Below, in pieces: positions 6,567 to 14,869 of a stretch of DNA of 14,914 nt. Source of the DNA: an uncultured Collinsella sp. (GTDB lineage: Bacteria; Actinomycetota; Coriobacteriia; Coriobacteriales; Coriobacteriaceae); contig URBS01000041.1 in the NCBI GenBank assembly GCA_900546085.1, positions 1-14,914 of the forward strand, read 5' to 3'. The translations under genes were made by a program, and so were the position numbers. Position 1 is the stretch's first letter. Every line of letters begins with the position of its first letter. Below the pieces are notes generated by a model. That model did no database searches and was not told the DNA's origin. It was given only the letters and a program-made list of their open reading frames with translations.

Positions 6567-7715
6567 ATGAGTAAGAAAGAATGCATCGCGATGCTCCTCG
6601 CAGGAGGACAGGGCAGCCGATTGGGGGCACTCACCCAAAAGATCGCCAAGCCGGCGGTTAGCTTTGGTGGCAAGTTCCGCATTATCGACTTTTCGCTGTC
6701 CAACTGCTCCAACTCGGGCATCGACACGGTGGGCGTTCTGACGCAGTACCGTCCCTACCTGCTGCATGCCTACGTGGGCTCCGGTGAAGCTTGGGATCTG
6801 GACAGCCGCGACGGCGGCGTGTCGATCCTGCCGCCGTACGAGACGCAGACAGGCGGCGCCTGGTATGCGGGCACGGCCGACGCCATTACGCAGAACCTCG
6901 ACTACATCAAGGCCAACGACCCCAAGTACGTCCTGATTCTTTCGGGCGATCACCTGTATCGCATGGACTACCGCAAGATGCTCAAGACGCATATTGAGAA
7001 CAACGCCGACCTCACGGTGAGCGTTATGCCCGTGCCGTGGGAGGAGGCCAGCCGCTTTGGCATCCTGACCACCGACCCCGAAGACGGCCGCATCACCAAG
7101 TTCACCGAGAAGCCCGAGAAGCCCGATTCGAACCTCGCGTCCATGGGCATCTACATCTTCTCGGCCGACGTGCTGATCGAGGCGCTCGAGGAGGACGCTC
7201 TGGACCAGCGCTCGAGCCACGACTTTGGCAAGGACATCATCCCCAAGCTGCTCGGTGAGAACAAGCGCCTGTACAGCTACGAGTTCCACGGCTTCTGGAA
7301 GGACGTTGGCACCATCGCCAGCTTCCATGAGACCTCGATGGACCTGCTGGGTAACAACCCTGAGTTCGATCTGTTCGACAAGAACTTCCCCATCATGTCC
7401 AACATCACCACGCGTCCGCCGCACTACATTGGCCCGGACGGCCGCCTGGACGACTGCCTGGTCTCCAATGGCTGCAAGATCTACGGCACCGCTCGCCACT
7501 CGATCCTTTCGACCGATGTCATCATCGAGGAGCGCGCCGTGGTCGAGGACTCCGTGCTGCTGCCGGGTGCGCACGTTAAGAGCGGCGCGCACATCTGCCG
7601 CGCTATTTTGGGCGAGAACTCCACGGTCGAAGAGGGCGTGAAGCTCGGCTCTGTCGATACCACCAAGGATACGGCCGTCGTTGGAAATGACGTCGTTATC
7701 GGGAAGGGGGAATGA
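6567..7715 (+). CDS. glgC: Glucose-1-phosphate adenylyltransferase, catalytic subunit
   Basis: The 382-residue enzyme converts glucose-1-phosphate and ATP to ADP-glucose and pyrophosphate, the committed step of glycogen synthesis. The nucleotide-binding signature [12 protein letters not shown] is at about residues 9-20, followed by [25 protein letters not shown] holds the metal-binding Asp128, and FTEKPEKP is the glucose-1-phosphate region. The C-terminal third has the hexapeptide-repeat character of a left-handed beta-helix. A strong GAAGGAG lies 6 bases before the ATG at 6567. The stop is 4 bases before glgD, so the two are translationally coupled and probably form a mixed tetramer, as known for GlgC/GlgD pairs of other Gram-positive bacteria. 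Confidence 0.96.
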   Translation: MSKKECIAMLLAGGQGSRLGALTQKIAKPAVSFGGKFRIIDFSLSNCSNSGIDTVGVLTQYRPYLLHAYVGSGEAWDLDSRDGGVSILPPYETQTGGAWYAGTADAITQNLDYIKANDPKYVLILSGDHLYRMDYRKMLKTHIENNADLTVSVMPVPWEEASRFGILTTDPEDGRITKFTEKPEKPDSNLASMGIYIFSADVLIEALEEDALDQRSSHDFGKDIIPKLLGENKRLYSYEFHGFWKDVGTIASFHETSMDLLGNNPEFDLFDKNFPIMSNITTRPPHYIGPDGRLDDCLVSNGCKIYGTARHSILSTDVIIEERAVVEDSVLLPGAHVKSGAHICRAILGENSTVEEGVKLGSVDTTKDTAVVGNDVVIGKGE

Positions 7716-7719
7716 TCCG

Positions 7720-8847
7720 ATGATCAATCGCAAGGCCATCGGTTATATCACCGCTAACTACTCTTCGTCCTACGGCAGTGTCCTGCTCAAGGACCGCCCC
7801 ATCGCGTCCGTTCCGTTTTTGGGCCGCTACCGCCTGATCGACTTCCCGCTGTCCAACATGATGAATGCCGGCATTAAGACCGTCGGCGTCGTCATGCCGG
7901 GCAACTACCGCTCGCTGATCGACCATGTGGGCTCGGGCAAGGACTGGGGCCTGGACCGCAAGAAGGGCGGCCTGTTCATGGTGCCCGGCAACGCGTATGG
8001 CACCACCAAGGGCGGCATGCGCTTCCTGCTGCGCGACATCATCTCCAACAAGACGCTGTTCCAGCGCTCGGAGAAGCCCTATGTCGTGATGATGGGCACC
8101 AACATCATCTTTAACATGGACCTCAACACCATCATCGAGGCGCACGAGAACTCCGGCGCTCAGATGACCGTGGTGTACTGCAAGGCCACGCGCAACGTCG
8201 ATGACGAGACCAAGCTCGAGATTAACGAGAACGGCCGCCTGACGGGCGTGAGCGCCGGTGTCGTGTACGGCGACAACGCCTCCATGGACTGCTGCATCGT
8301 CAACCGCGAGACGCTGCTCGAGATTATCGACCACTACCAGGCCGCCGACTATCTGGACCTGCTCGAGGCACTCCAGGGCGACTTTGGCAACATCGACGTG
8401 TGCAGCTACGAGTACAAAGGCGAGGTCGTGGGCGTGTTTAGCGAGAAGTCGCTGTATCGCCGCAGCATGGACCTGCTCGACCAGACCGTCGCCGACCAGC
8501 TCTTTGACCCCGAGCGCCCGATCCTGACCAAGGCTCATGACGTGCCGCCTTCGCGCTATGCGACCGGCAGCCACGCGTGCAACTCGATCATCTCGGCCGG
8601 CTGCATCATCAAGGGCACCGTGCGCAATTCGATCTTGTCGCGTGGCGTCGTGGTCGAGGAAGGCGCTTCGGTGACCAACTCGATCATCAACCAGAGCTGC
8701 ATCATCAAGAGCGGCGCACGCGTCGAGAATGCCATTCTGGACAAGAACAACGTGGTCCCCACCAACACCGAGCTTCGCGGCACGCCCGAGAACATCCTGG
8801 TGCTGGGCAAGGCTCCGTTAACTTCCGACACCACCATCGTACGTTAA
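7720..8847 (+). CDS. glgD: GlgD, non-catalytic/regulatory subunit of ADP-glucose pyrophosphorylase
   Basis: The 375-residue protein is a degenerate paralogue of GlgC. It keeps the fold landmarks (LGRYRLIDFPLSNMMNAGI near residue 37, DHVGSGKDWGLD near residue 68, and C-terminal hexapeptide-like repeats) but lacks the GGxGSRL nucleotide loop, having ITANYSSSYGSVLLKDRP instead. The catalytic [10 protein letters not shown] is replaced by MGTNIIFNMDL. In characterised Gram-positive systems GlgD raises the activity of GlgC and alters its regulation; that role is transferred here from family knowledge. I start it at ATG 7720, after GGAAGGGGG, rather than at an in-frame TTG at 7681 inside glgC. Confidence 0.93.
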   Translation: MINRKAIGYITANYSSSYGSVLLKDRPIASVPFLGRYRLIDFPLSNMMNAGIKTVGVVMPGNYRSLIDHVGSGKDWGLDRKKGGLFMVPGNAYGTTKGGMRFLLRDIISNKTLFQRSEKPYVVMMGTNIIFNMDLNTIIEAHENSGAQMTVVYCKATRNVDDETKLEINENGRLTGVSAGVVYGDNASMDCCIVNRETLLEIIDHYQAADYLDLLEALQGDFGNIDVCSYEYKGEVVGVFSEKSLYRRSMDLLDQTVADQLFDPERPILTKAHDVPPSRYATGSHACNSIISAGCIIKGTVRNSILSRGVVVEEGASVTNSIINQSCIIKSGARVENAILDKNNVVPTNTELRGTPENILVLGKAPLTSDTTIVR

Positions 8848-8878
8848 CGTTGGCACCGCAACATCGCTCGTAACATGT

Positions 8879-8914
8879 AGAATAGCCGCCCGGTTTGTGC
8901 CAGGCGGCTATTCT
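8879..8914 (+). other. 12-bp perfect hairpin upstream of glgA
   Basis: AGAATAGCCGCC and GGCGGCTATTCT form a perfect 12-bp stem around a 12-base loop between glgD and glgA. It ends 23 bases before the glgA ATG. It lacks a T-tract, so it is not a standard terminator. A -10-like TAGAAT (8878-8883) overlaps the left arm without a well-spaced -35. It may be a processing or stability element, a weak attenuator, or an operator. Confidence 0.55.
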
Positions 8915-8937
8915 CGAATTGCAACATGGGAGACAAT

Positions 8938-11268
8938 ATGGCTGATTCCAGCAAAAAGATGCAGATCGTGTTTGCCTCGGCCGAGTGCGCACCGTTTGTA
9001 AAGACCGGTGGCCTGGGCGACGTGGCAGGCTCGCTGCCTGCGGCGCTTGTGCGCGCCGGCGCCGAAGTTATCGTGATGGTGCCCAAGTACGCCACCATAA
9101 AGGACGAGTACAAGGCGCAGATGGAGCACTTCTCCGACTTTTACGTGAGTCTGGGCTGGCGCAACGAGTACTGCGGACTCGAGAAGCTCGAGCACGACGG
9201 CGTCACCTATATGTTCATCGACAACGAGCGCTACTTTGCGCGCGACTATCCGTACGGCTTCTTTGACGACGGCGAGCGCTTTGCGTTCTTCTCCAAGGCC
9301 ATCACCGAGAGCCTGCAGCACCTGCCGGCCGGCTTTGAGTGCGACATCCTGCACTGCAATGACTGGCAGACGGCACTTGCGCCCGTGTTTTTGCGCGAGT
9401 TTTACCAGGGCCTGCCGCTGTATGACCGCGTTAAGACCGTGTTCTCGATCCACAACGTGGCGTTCCAGGGCCAGTTTAGCGACACCGTGATGGAGGACAT
9501 CCTGGGTGTGGCACACATTCCGGCGGCCGCCTCGCAGCTGCGTTGCGATGCCTGCAGCATCAACTACATGCTGGGCGCCCTGCGCTATGCCGACGCCATA
9601 ACCACGGTGAGCCCCACCTATGCCAGCGAGATCCAGACGCCCGAGTTTGGCGAGGGCCTGGACGGCGTGCTGCGCGAGCGCTCCTATGCGCTGCAGGGCA
9701 TTTTGAATGGCATTGACGTGGCGGACTTTGACCCGGCGACCGACAAGCGCATTGCCGCCAACTACACCGTGGAGGACCGTTCTGGTAAGGCCGTATGCAA
9801 GGCCAAGCTGCAGGAAGAGCTGGGGCTCGAGGTTCGCGACGACCGTCCGCTTATGGTCATGGTCACGCGCCTGACGCGCCAGAAGGGCATGGACCTGGTC
9901 ATGTACGCGCTCGACCGCATTCTGGCCGGCGGCGTGCAGGTGGCGGTGCTGGGCACCGGCGACCGCGACTACGAGGACGGTCTGCGCTACTTCCAGGACA
10001 AGTACCCCGGTACCATGGCCGCACGCATCGAGTTTGACCCTGCGCTGTCGCAGCGCATGTATGCCGCCGCCGATATGTTCCTGATGCCGTCGAAGTTTGA
10101 GCCCTGCGGTCTGTCGCAGATCATCGCCATGCGCTATGGCACCCTGCCCATCGTACGCGAAACCGGCGGCCTGAAGGACACGGTGATCCCGTATAACGAG
10201 TTTACCGGCGAGGGCACGGGCTTCTCTTTTAGTAACTTTAACGGCGACGAGATGGGCGACGCGGTGTTCCGCGCGGCACGCCTGTTCTGGGACAACCGCG
10301 ATGCCTGGAACCAGCTGGTCACGCAGGCCATGAGCCAGGACTTTAGCTGGACGCGCTCGGCCGACAAGTATCTGGACCTGTATTTCTTTATGCACCCGGA
10401 GATTGAGAGGCCTGCGACTGTTGTCGACGAGCCTGAGGCTGTTACTGTGCCGGTGGCCGCTGAGGAGCCCAAGGCCGAAGAGAAGCCGGTTGAGGCTGAG
10501 CCAGCAAAGGCCGAGCCTGAGGTGAAGGCTGAGGTTGCTCACAAGGCAGAGGTCGAGGTCAAGCCTGCTGTAAAGCCCGTAGCTAAGAAGACCGCGACCC
10601 GCAAGACGACGGCTAAGAAGACCACGACCACGAAGACCGCTGTGAGCAAGGCCACCGCTGCCAAGGCAACTACTGCCAAGGCAACGACCACGCGCAAGCG
10701 CACGACCGCCGCTGCCAAGAAGGCCGCCGAGGTCGAGGCCGCTCCTGAGGTAAAGGCCGAGGTCGCAGAGGTCAAGCCGTCCGCCAAGGCTCCGGCAAAG
10801 ACCGCTGCCACTAAGACGACCACGACCGCCAAGAAGGCAACAGCTGCCAAGAAGACCACGGCAACGAAGTCGACGGCCGCCAAGGCTACTGTGACAAAGG
10901 CCGCTCCGAAGGCTGCCGGAAAGCCCGCCGTCAAGGTCGAGGAGACAGCCGCCGAGCCCAAGGCCGAGGCAGCTGTCGAGGCCAAGCCGACCGCCAAGAC
11001 CACCACGCGCAAGCGCGCAACGACGACGGCCAAGAAGTCCACGGCAAAGGCCGCAACTCCCAAGGCAGAGGCTAAGGCCGAGGCCAAGCCTGCAGTAAAG
11101 GCCAAGCCGGCACCAAAGGCCGCTGAGGTCAAGACCGCTCCGAAGGCTACGGCAAAGGCCGAGCCCGCCAAGAAGGCCCCGGTCTCCCCCGTCGTCGCGA
11201 CCGAGGAAAAGGCTCCGACCAAGAAGACCTCCGTCCGCAAGGCAACGGCCACCCGCAAGCGTCGCTAG
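8938..11268 (+). CDS. glgA: Glycogen synthase GlgA with long histone-H1-like C-terminal tail
   Basis: The 776-residue protein polymerises glucose from ADP-glucose onto glycogen. Residues 8 to about 485 are a complete GT5 synthase: KTGGLGDV (residues 22-29) binds ADP-glucose, HCNDWQT is near residue 139, and FEPCGLSQIIAMRYGTLPIV contains conserved Glu388. A standard bacterial GlgA ends at about this point. Residues 493-776 are extra: almost wholly Ala, Lys, Thr, Glu, Pro, Val, Arg and Ser, with no aromatic residue and no Leu, Ile, Met, Cys, Asn or Gln. Basic Lys/Thr blocks (about 550-597, 621-662, 683-709) alternate with Glu-rich linkers, and TRKR recurs at 585-588, 690-693 and 772-775. The ATG at 8938 is preferred over 8926 because GGGAG lies 5 bases before it. 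The tail is predicted to be disordered. Confidence 0.96.
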   Translation: MADSSKKMQIVFASAECAPFVKTGGLGDVAGSLPAALVRAGAEVIVMVPKYATIKDEYKAQMEHFSDFYVSLGWRNEYCGLEKLEHDGVTYMFIDNERYFARDYPYGFFDDGERFAFFSKAITESLQHLPAGFECDILHCNDWQTALAPVFLREFYQGLPLYDRVKTVFSIHNVAFQGQFSDTVMEDILGVAHIPAAASQLRCDACSINYMLGALRYADAITTVSPTYASEIQTPEFGEGLDGVLRERSYALQGILNGIDVADFDPATDKRIAANYTVEDRSGKAVCKAKLQEELGLEVRDDRPLMVMVTRLTRQKGMDLVMYALDRILAGGVQVAVLGTGDRDYEDGLRYFQDKYPGTMAARIEFDPALSQRMYAAADMFLMPSKFEPCGLSQIIAMRYGTLPIVRETGGLKDTVIPYNEFTGEGTGFSFSNFNGDEMGDAVFRAARLFWDNRDAWNQLVTQAMSQDFSWTRSADKYLDLYFFMHPEIERPATVVDEPEAVTVPVAAEEPKAEEKPVEAEPAKAEPEVKAEVAHKAEVEVKPAVKPVAKKTATRKTTAKKTTTTKTAVSKATAAKATTAKATTTRKRTTAAAKKAAEVEAAPEVKAEVAEVKPSAKAPAKTAATKTTTTAKKATAAKKTTATKSTAAKATVTKAAPKAAGKPAVKVEETAAEPKAEAAVEAKPTAKTTTRKRATTTAKKSTAKAATPKAEAKAEAKPAVKAKPAPKAAEVKTAPKATAKAEPAKKAPVSPVVATEEKAPTKKTSVRKATATRKRR
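10414..11265 (+). repeat. Low-complexity region encoding the GlgA Ala/Lys/Thr tail
   Basis: About 850 bases of imperfect GCC-AAG-ACC-type codon repeats encode GlgA residues 493-776. Recurrent peptide units include KPAVK (three times) and TRKR (three times), showing internal duplication. Such tracts slip readily, so the tail length may differ among strains and is a place where short-read assembly could err. The frame stays open throughout and ends in TRKRR followed by TAG. Confidence 0.8.
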
Positions 11269-11304
11269 CCCACAGACGATCCAAAACCTCATCAAACCCT
11301 AAGC

Positions 11305-11336
11305 AAGGGGCGCTCCAACCGGGCGCCCCTTCTCTG
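11305..11336 (+). terminator. Intrinsic terminator after glgA
   Basis: AAGGGGCGC pairs perfectly with GCGCCCCTT (11323-11331), and inner CC/GG pairs extend the stem. A short pyrimidine-rich TTCTCT follows. It starts 37 bases after the glgA stop and separates the glycogen cluster from the GH13-GH77 gene, which has its own promoter signals. The U-tract is imperfect, so some read-through is possible. Confidence 0.75.
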
Positions 11337-11343
11337 TAGGTAT

Positions 11344-11386
11344 TGGTAAAACGATTTTCTAGGACAACCGTTCGCCGATGGTAAAC
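11344..11386 (+). promoter_or_regulatory. Two TGGTAAA(A)C elements upstream of the GH13-GH77 gene
   Basis: TGGTAAAAC (11344-11352) and TGGTAAAC (11379-11386) are direct repeats 35 bases apart, just upstream of the candidate promoter. They equal the half-sites in the HAD/glgB control region. Their position upstream of the -35 would suit an activator, or a repressor bound at distant sites. Confidence 0.5.
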
Positions 11387-11394
11387 GGATGTTG

Positions 11395-11424
11395 TTTATA
11401 CAGCCTGTGTACAAAAGATATACT
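11395..11424 (+). promoter_or_regulatory. Candidate promoter for the GH13-GH77 gene
   Basis: TTTATA (11395-11400) and TATACT (11419-11424) are separated by 18 bases. TATACT matches five of six consensus bases, the -35 four of six. It lies in the AT-rich stretch between the glgA terminator and the coding region, and places the start of transcription about 55 bases before the ATG. Confidence 0.5.
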
Positions 11425-11443
11425 TACAACTTGTGCGTAAAGC

Positions 11444-11461
11444 CATGGCCCGCAGGCCGTG
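11444..11461 (+). other. Short stable hairpin in the GH13-GH77 leader
   Basis: CATGGCC and GGCCGTG form a 7-bp stem with one G-U pair and a CGCA tetraloop. It lies between the predicted transcription start and the ATG, 23 bases before the start codon, and may affect mRNA stability or translation. Confidence 0.35.
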
Positions 11462-11484
11462 ATTCTATTGAACTGGACCGTATT

Positions 11485-14400
11485 ATGAGATTGATTCACA
11501 ACAGCCGTCTGCCGCAGTTTCGCACTCCGTTTGGCGCTGTGACCACAGGAACTACCCTTTCGCTCTCCGTGATTTTGGAGGATGCCGATCCCAACCAGGC
11601 AACGCTTACGTTGCGTACCTGGGTAGATGAGATCGGTGAGTCTCTGTATCCCATGACGCACGAGGGCGACGGCATATTTACCGTAGAGCTTGAGTGCACC
11701 GAGCCCTGTCTTATCTGGTACAGCTTTATCTGCAATATCGAGGGCCAGCCCGAGGTTCGCCTGGGCGCGCCGCAAGGCCGCACCGGTGGCGAGGGCGTAA
11801 CTTACGGCTACGCCGAGGTTCCGTCCTTCCAGATTACCGTCTATAAGCACCGCGAAGTGCGTCCCGAGTGGTACGAGCGTGGCATGGTCTACCAGATCTT
11901 CCCCGATCGCTACGCCCGTGACGAAAACTGGCGCGAGCGCACGCTGGCCGAGGTCGAAAAACCGCGCAACGGAATCCAGCGCCGTATGGTCGAGGACTGG
12001 AACGAGCCGCCCGTGTACGAGCGCGCCGAAGACGGCTCCATCAAGACCTGGGACTTCTACGGCGGCTCGCTCAAGGGCATCCAGGAAGACCTGCCCCGCA
12101 TCGCCGAGTTGGGATTTACAGCTATCTACCTCAACCCCATTTTTGAAGCCGCGAGTAACCACCGCTACGACACCGCCGATTACACCAAGATCGATCCGAT
12201 TCTGGGCACCGAGCAAGACTTTACCGAACTGTGTCAGGCGGCCGAAAAGCTGGGCATTTCCATCATTCTCGACGGTGTGTTCAACCACACGGGCGACGAT
12301 TCGATCTATTTCAACCGCTATGGCAACTACCCCGGCGTGGGCGCGTGGCAGAGCAAGGATTCGCCGTGGCGCGATGCGTTTTACTTCCATGAGGACGGTT
12401 CGTATGACTGCTGGTGGGGCGTGGGCAACATGCCTGCCATCAATGAGAGCTCCGAGCTGGTGCGCGAGAAGCTCCTGGGCAAGGACGGCGTGATCCGCAA
12501 ATGGCTGCGCGCCGGTGCCCATGGTTGGCGTCTGGACGTCGCTGACGAGCTTTCCGACGACTTTCTGGCCGAGATCAAGAAGGCCGTACTTGCCGAAAAG
12601 CCTGATGCACTGTTGCTCGGCGAAGTCTGGGAAGACGCCTCCAACAAGATTAGCTACGGTCATCTGCGCCGCTACCTGCAGGGCTCCGAGCTGGACTCTG
12701 CTATGGATTACCCCTTCCGTGACATGGTCATCGGCTTTTTGATGGGCTACAAGAACGCCTACCAGGCAGCCGAGGATATCGAAACCCTGCGCGAGAACTA
12801 TCCCCGTGAGGCCCTGTCCTGCGCACTTAATCTGCTTTCGAGCCACGACCGTCCGCGCATCATCTCGGTGCTCGGCGGCGGCCCCGACGAGTCGCAGCTG
12901 CCCGAGTGCGAGCGCAGCAAATGGCGCCTGGACGAGAACTCGATGGGCCTGGCCAAGAGCCGTTTTTGGCTCGCCACGCTCATGCAGATGACCTTCCCCG
13001 GTGTGCCTTCAATCTACTACGGCGATGAGTACGGCTTGGAGGGCCTGACCGATCCGGGCAATCGCCGCACGCTGCCTTTGAAGGAAGACCTGCACGACTT
13101 CGATACGTTCGCGATCGTCAAGAACGCATCTGCTGTGCGCCGCGCTCTGCCATTTATGATCGACGGCGAGATCAAGGCCTTCGCGCTCAACGACGAGGTA
13201 CTGGCATACAACCGCACGGGCAAGGATGGCGAGTCCGCGACGGTTATCATCAACCGCAGCCTGCGCAATTCGCACCGCGTGACGATTCCAGCGCTCGGCG
13301 AATGCGCGAGCGACGTGATCAGCGGTCACGAGTGCGAGATCCACAATGGTACGGTCACGCTCGATCTGTATCCGCTGGGGTCGTCGATCATCTATCACCA
13401 CGCCGAGCAGCGCCTGCAGGAGCCGCTCGATCACGGTGCGGGCGTTGTGTGCCACATCACCTCGGTGCCGACTGACGACGGCAACCCCGGCACAATCGGT
13501 GCGCCCACGCGTCGTTTTATCGATCATCTGGCCGCTATGGGCATGCGCTACTGGCAGGTCCTGCCTGTCAACCCCACGGACTTCTTCCGCTCCCCTTACG
13601 CCGGTCCTTCGGCCTTTGCAGGCAATATCGACCTGCTGCCCGAGAGCCACGAGGAGCTGGCAGCCGACTTTGAGACCTGGAAGGCCCGCGGCGGCGAGGA
13701 TGCCGATCCGCTGTACACCGCGTTTAAACATCGCAATGCCGATTGGCTCGAGAAGTACTGCGTCTACATGGCCGTCAAAAAGTACTTTGAGGGCGAATCG
13801 CGCCACGATTGGCCGGCAGATGTCGCGCGCTACAACGAGCATCTGATCGACGACAAGCGCTTCCACGACGAGGCCGAGCTTCAGGCGTACATGCAGTACC
13901 GCTTTGACCTGGCCTGGTGCGAGCTCATGAACTATGCGCACAAGAAGGGCATCGAGGTCATCGGCGATATCCCTATGTACGTGTCCGACGATTCGGCCGA
14001 CGCGTGGAGCGAGCCCGAGAACTTCTGGTTGTCCGATACCGGTAAGGCAATCGAGATCTCCGGTGCGCCGCCCGACAACTTTGCGCCCGAGGGCCAGGTG
14101 TGGGGCAACCCGACGTTCCGCTGGGACCACATGAAGCAGAACGGCTATAGCTGGTGGATGGATCGCCTGCGTCGTGCATTTTCGCTCTACGACCGCGTGC
14201 GCCTGGATCACTTCCTGGGCTTCCACAGCTACTTTAGCATTCCCGCGGGTAAGGCCTGCGCCGACGGGCGTTGGCTGGCAGGCCCGGGCAAGGACCTGTT
14301 CCAGACCGCCTATGACGAGCTGGGGCCGCTCAACTTTATCGCCGAGGACCTGGGCTACCTGACGCCCGGTGTTCGCGCCATGGCTTCGACTTGCGGCTTC

Positions 14401-14781
14401 CCCGGTATGGACGTACTGGAGTTTAGCGATTACGACGTTCGTTGCGGCGTGCACCCTACGCCCGGCAAGATCCTGTACACATCGACTCACGACACGTCGA
14501 CGCTCGCGGGTTGGTGCACGCGCTCCTTTGCGGGCGGCGACGAGCCGAGCGGTGTTGAGGTGGCAGCCAAGCTGATGAGTGACGCGCTGACAAGCGACGC
14601 TCCCCTGGTGATGATGCCGCTGCAGGATGTCCTGGGGCTGGGCGACGACGCGCGCATGAACGTACCGGGCGTGGCCACGGGCAACTGGACCTGGCAGGCT
14701 GACGAGGCCGACGTTGCGGCCGCCGAGAGCAAAACCGCACAGCTCCTGCGCAACACGCATAGATTCTGGGGCGAAGCGTGA
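11485..14781 (+). CDS. Bifunctional GH13 amylase/neopullulanase-like - GH77 4-alpha-glucanotransferase fusion
   Basis: The 1098-residue protein joins two enzymes of maltodextrin metabolism. Residues 1-120 form a beta-rich N-terminal module (IHNSRLPQFRTPFGAV) of the sort preceding neopullulanase-type enzymes. A GH13 barrel follows, with DGVFNH, nucleophile Asp351 (GWRLDVAD), acid Glu380 (LLGEVWED) and Asp455 (SSHDRPR). From about residue 645 a GH77 domain begins (SPYAGPSAFAGN), with nucleophile Asp908 (VRLDHFLGF), Glu954 (IAEDLGYLTPGV) and Asp1003 (STHDTSTLAGW). All six catalytic residues are intact, so both halves should be active: hydrolysis or debranching by GH13, and glucan transfer by GH77. 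No signal peptide is visible, so it is cytosolic. I start at ATG 11485, where family similarity begins; the upstream ATG at 11389 would overlap the promoter. The ribosome binding site is weak. Confidence 0.93.
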   Translation: MRLIHNSRLPQFRTPFGAVTTGTTLSLSVILEDADPNQATLTLRTWVDEIGESLYPMTHEGDGIFTVELECTEPCLIWYSFICNIEGQPEVRLGAPQGRTGGEGVTYGYAEVPSFQITVYKHREVRPEWYERGMVYQIFPDRYARDENWRERTLAEVEKPRNGIQRRMVEDWNEPPVYERAEDGSIKTWDFYGGSLKGIQEDLPRIAELGFTAIYLNPIFEAASNHRYDTADYTKIDPILGTEQDFTELCQAAEKLGISIILDGVFNHTGDDSIYFNRYGNYPGVGAWQSKDSPWRDAFYFHEDGSYDCWWGVGNMPAINESSELVREKLLGKDGVIRKWLRAGAHGWRLDVADELSDDFLAEIKKAVLAEKPDALLLGEVWEDASNKISYGHLRRYLQGSELDSAMDYPFRDMVIGFLMGYKNAYQAAEDIETLRENYPREALSCALNLLSSHDRPRIISVLGGGPDESQLPECERSKWRLDENSMGLAKSRFWLATLMQMTFPGVPSIYYGDEYGLEGLTDPGNRRTLPLKEDLHDFDTFAIVKNASAVRRALPFMIDGEIKAFALNDEVLAYNRTGKDGESATVIINRSLRNSHRVTIPALGECASDVISGHECEIHNGTVTLDLYPLGSSIIYHHAEQRLQEPLDHGAGVVCHITSVPTDDGNPGTIGAPTRRFIDHLAAMGMRYWQVLPVNPTDFFRSPYAGPSAFAGNIDLLPESHEELAADFETWKARGGEDADPLYTAFKHRNADWLEKYCVYMAVKKYFEGESRHDWPADVARYNEHLIDDKRFHDEAELQAYMQYRFDLAWCELMNYAHKKGIEVIGDIPMYVSDDSADAWSEPENFWLSDTGKAIEISGAPPDNFAPEGQVWGNPTFRWDHMKQNGYSWWMDRLRRAFSLYDRVRLDHFLGFHSYFSIPAGKACADGRWLAGPGKDLFQTAYDELGPLNFIAEDLGYLTPGVRAMASTCGFPGMDVLEFSDYDVRCGVHPTPGKILYTSTHDTSTLAGWCTRSFAGGDEPSGVEVAAKLMSDALTSDAPLVMMPLQDVLGLGDDARMNVPGVATGNWTWQADEADVAAAESKTAQLLRNTHRFWGEA

Positions 14782-14806
14782 TAAAACGCCCGATATAGGG
14801 TACAGT
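14778..14806 (+). promoter_or_regulatory. Candidate promoter for the FmdB-like gene
   Basis: GTGATA (14778-14783) and TACAGT (14801-14806) are 17 bases apart, each with about four consensus matches. The -35 overlaps the stop codon of the preceding gene. A transcript from here would contain the hairpin at 14826-14847. Weak evidence. Confidence 0.25.
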
Positions 14807-14825
14807 TACAGACGTTTGAATTTTT

Positions 14826-14850
14826 GCGGGCAGAGTAATCTGCCCGCTTT
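14826..14850 (+). terminator. Terminator hairpin after the GH13-GH77 gene
   Basis: GCGGGCAGA and TCTGCCCGC form a perfect 9-bp stem with a GTAA tetraloop, followed by TTT. A run of T also precedes the left arm, so it may act on both strands. It lies 44 bases after the fusion gene stop and 19 bases before the next start codon. The short T-run may make it leaky. Confidence 0.65.
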
Positions 14851-14869
14851 GTGCTGAAAAGGAAGTATT

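Noticed and set aside
10414..11265. GlgA tail as a frameshift artefact
   Set aside because: The frame is open for 284 codons with a coherent repeated composition, ends in a normal stop before a terminator, and GlgB carries similar tails.
10585..11265. CRISPR-like or tandem-repeat array
   Set aside because: Repeats are irregular, in frame and codon-based with no fixed spacer length; they encode the low-complexity tail.
8908..11295. 795-codon open frame on the minus strand opposite glgA
   Set aside because: It is the mirror of high-GC codon bias and of the repetitive Ala/Lys tail; its translation is Leu/Gly/Arg low complexity and it has no family resemblance.
11389..11484. ATG-initiated 32-residue extension of the GH13-GH77 protein
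   Set aside because: It would overlap the TATACT promoter element, has no ribosome binding site, and family similarity begins at MRLIHNSR (11485).
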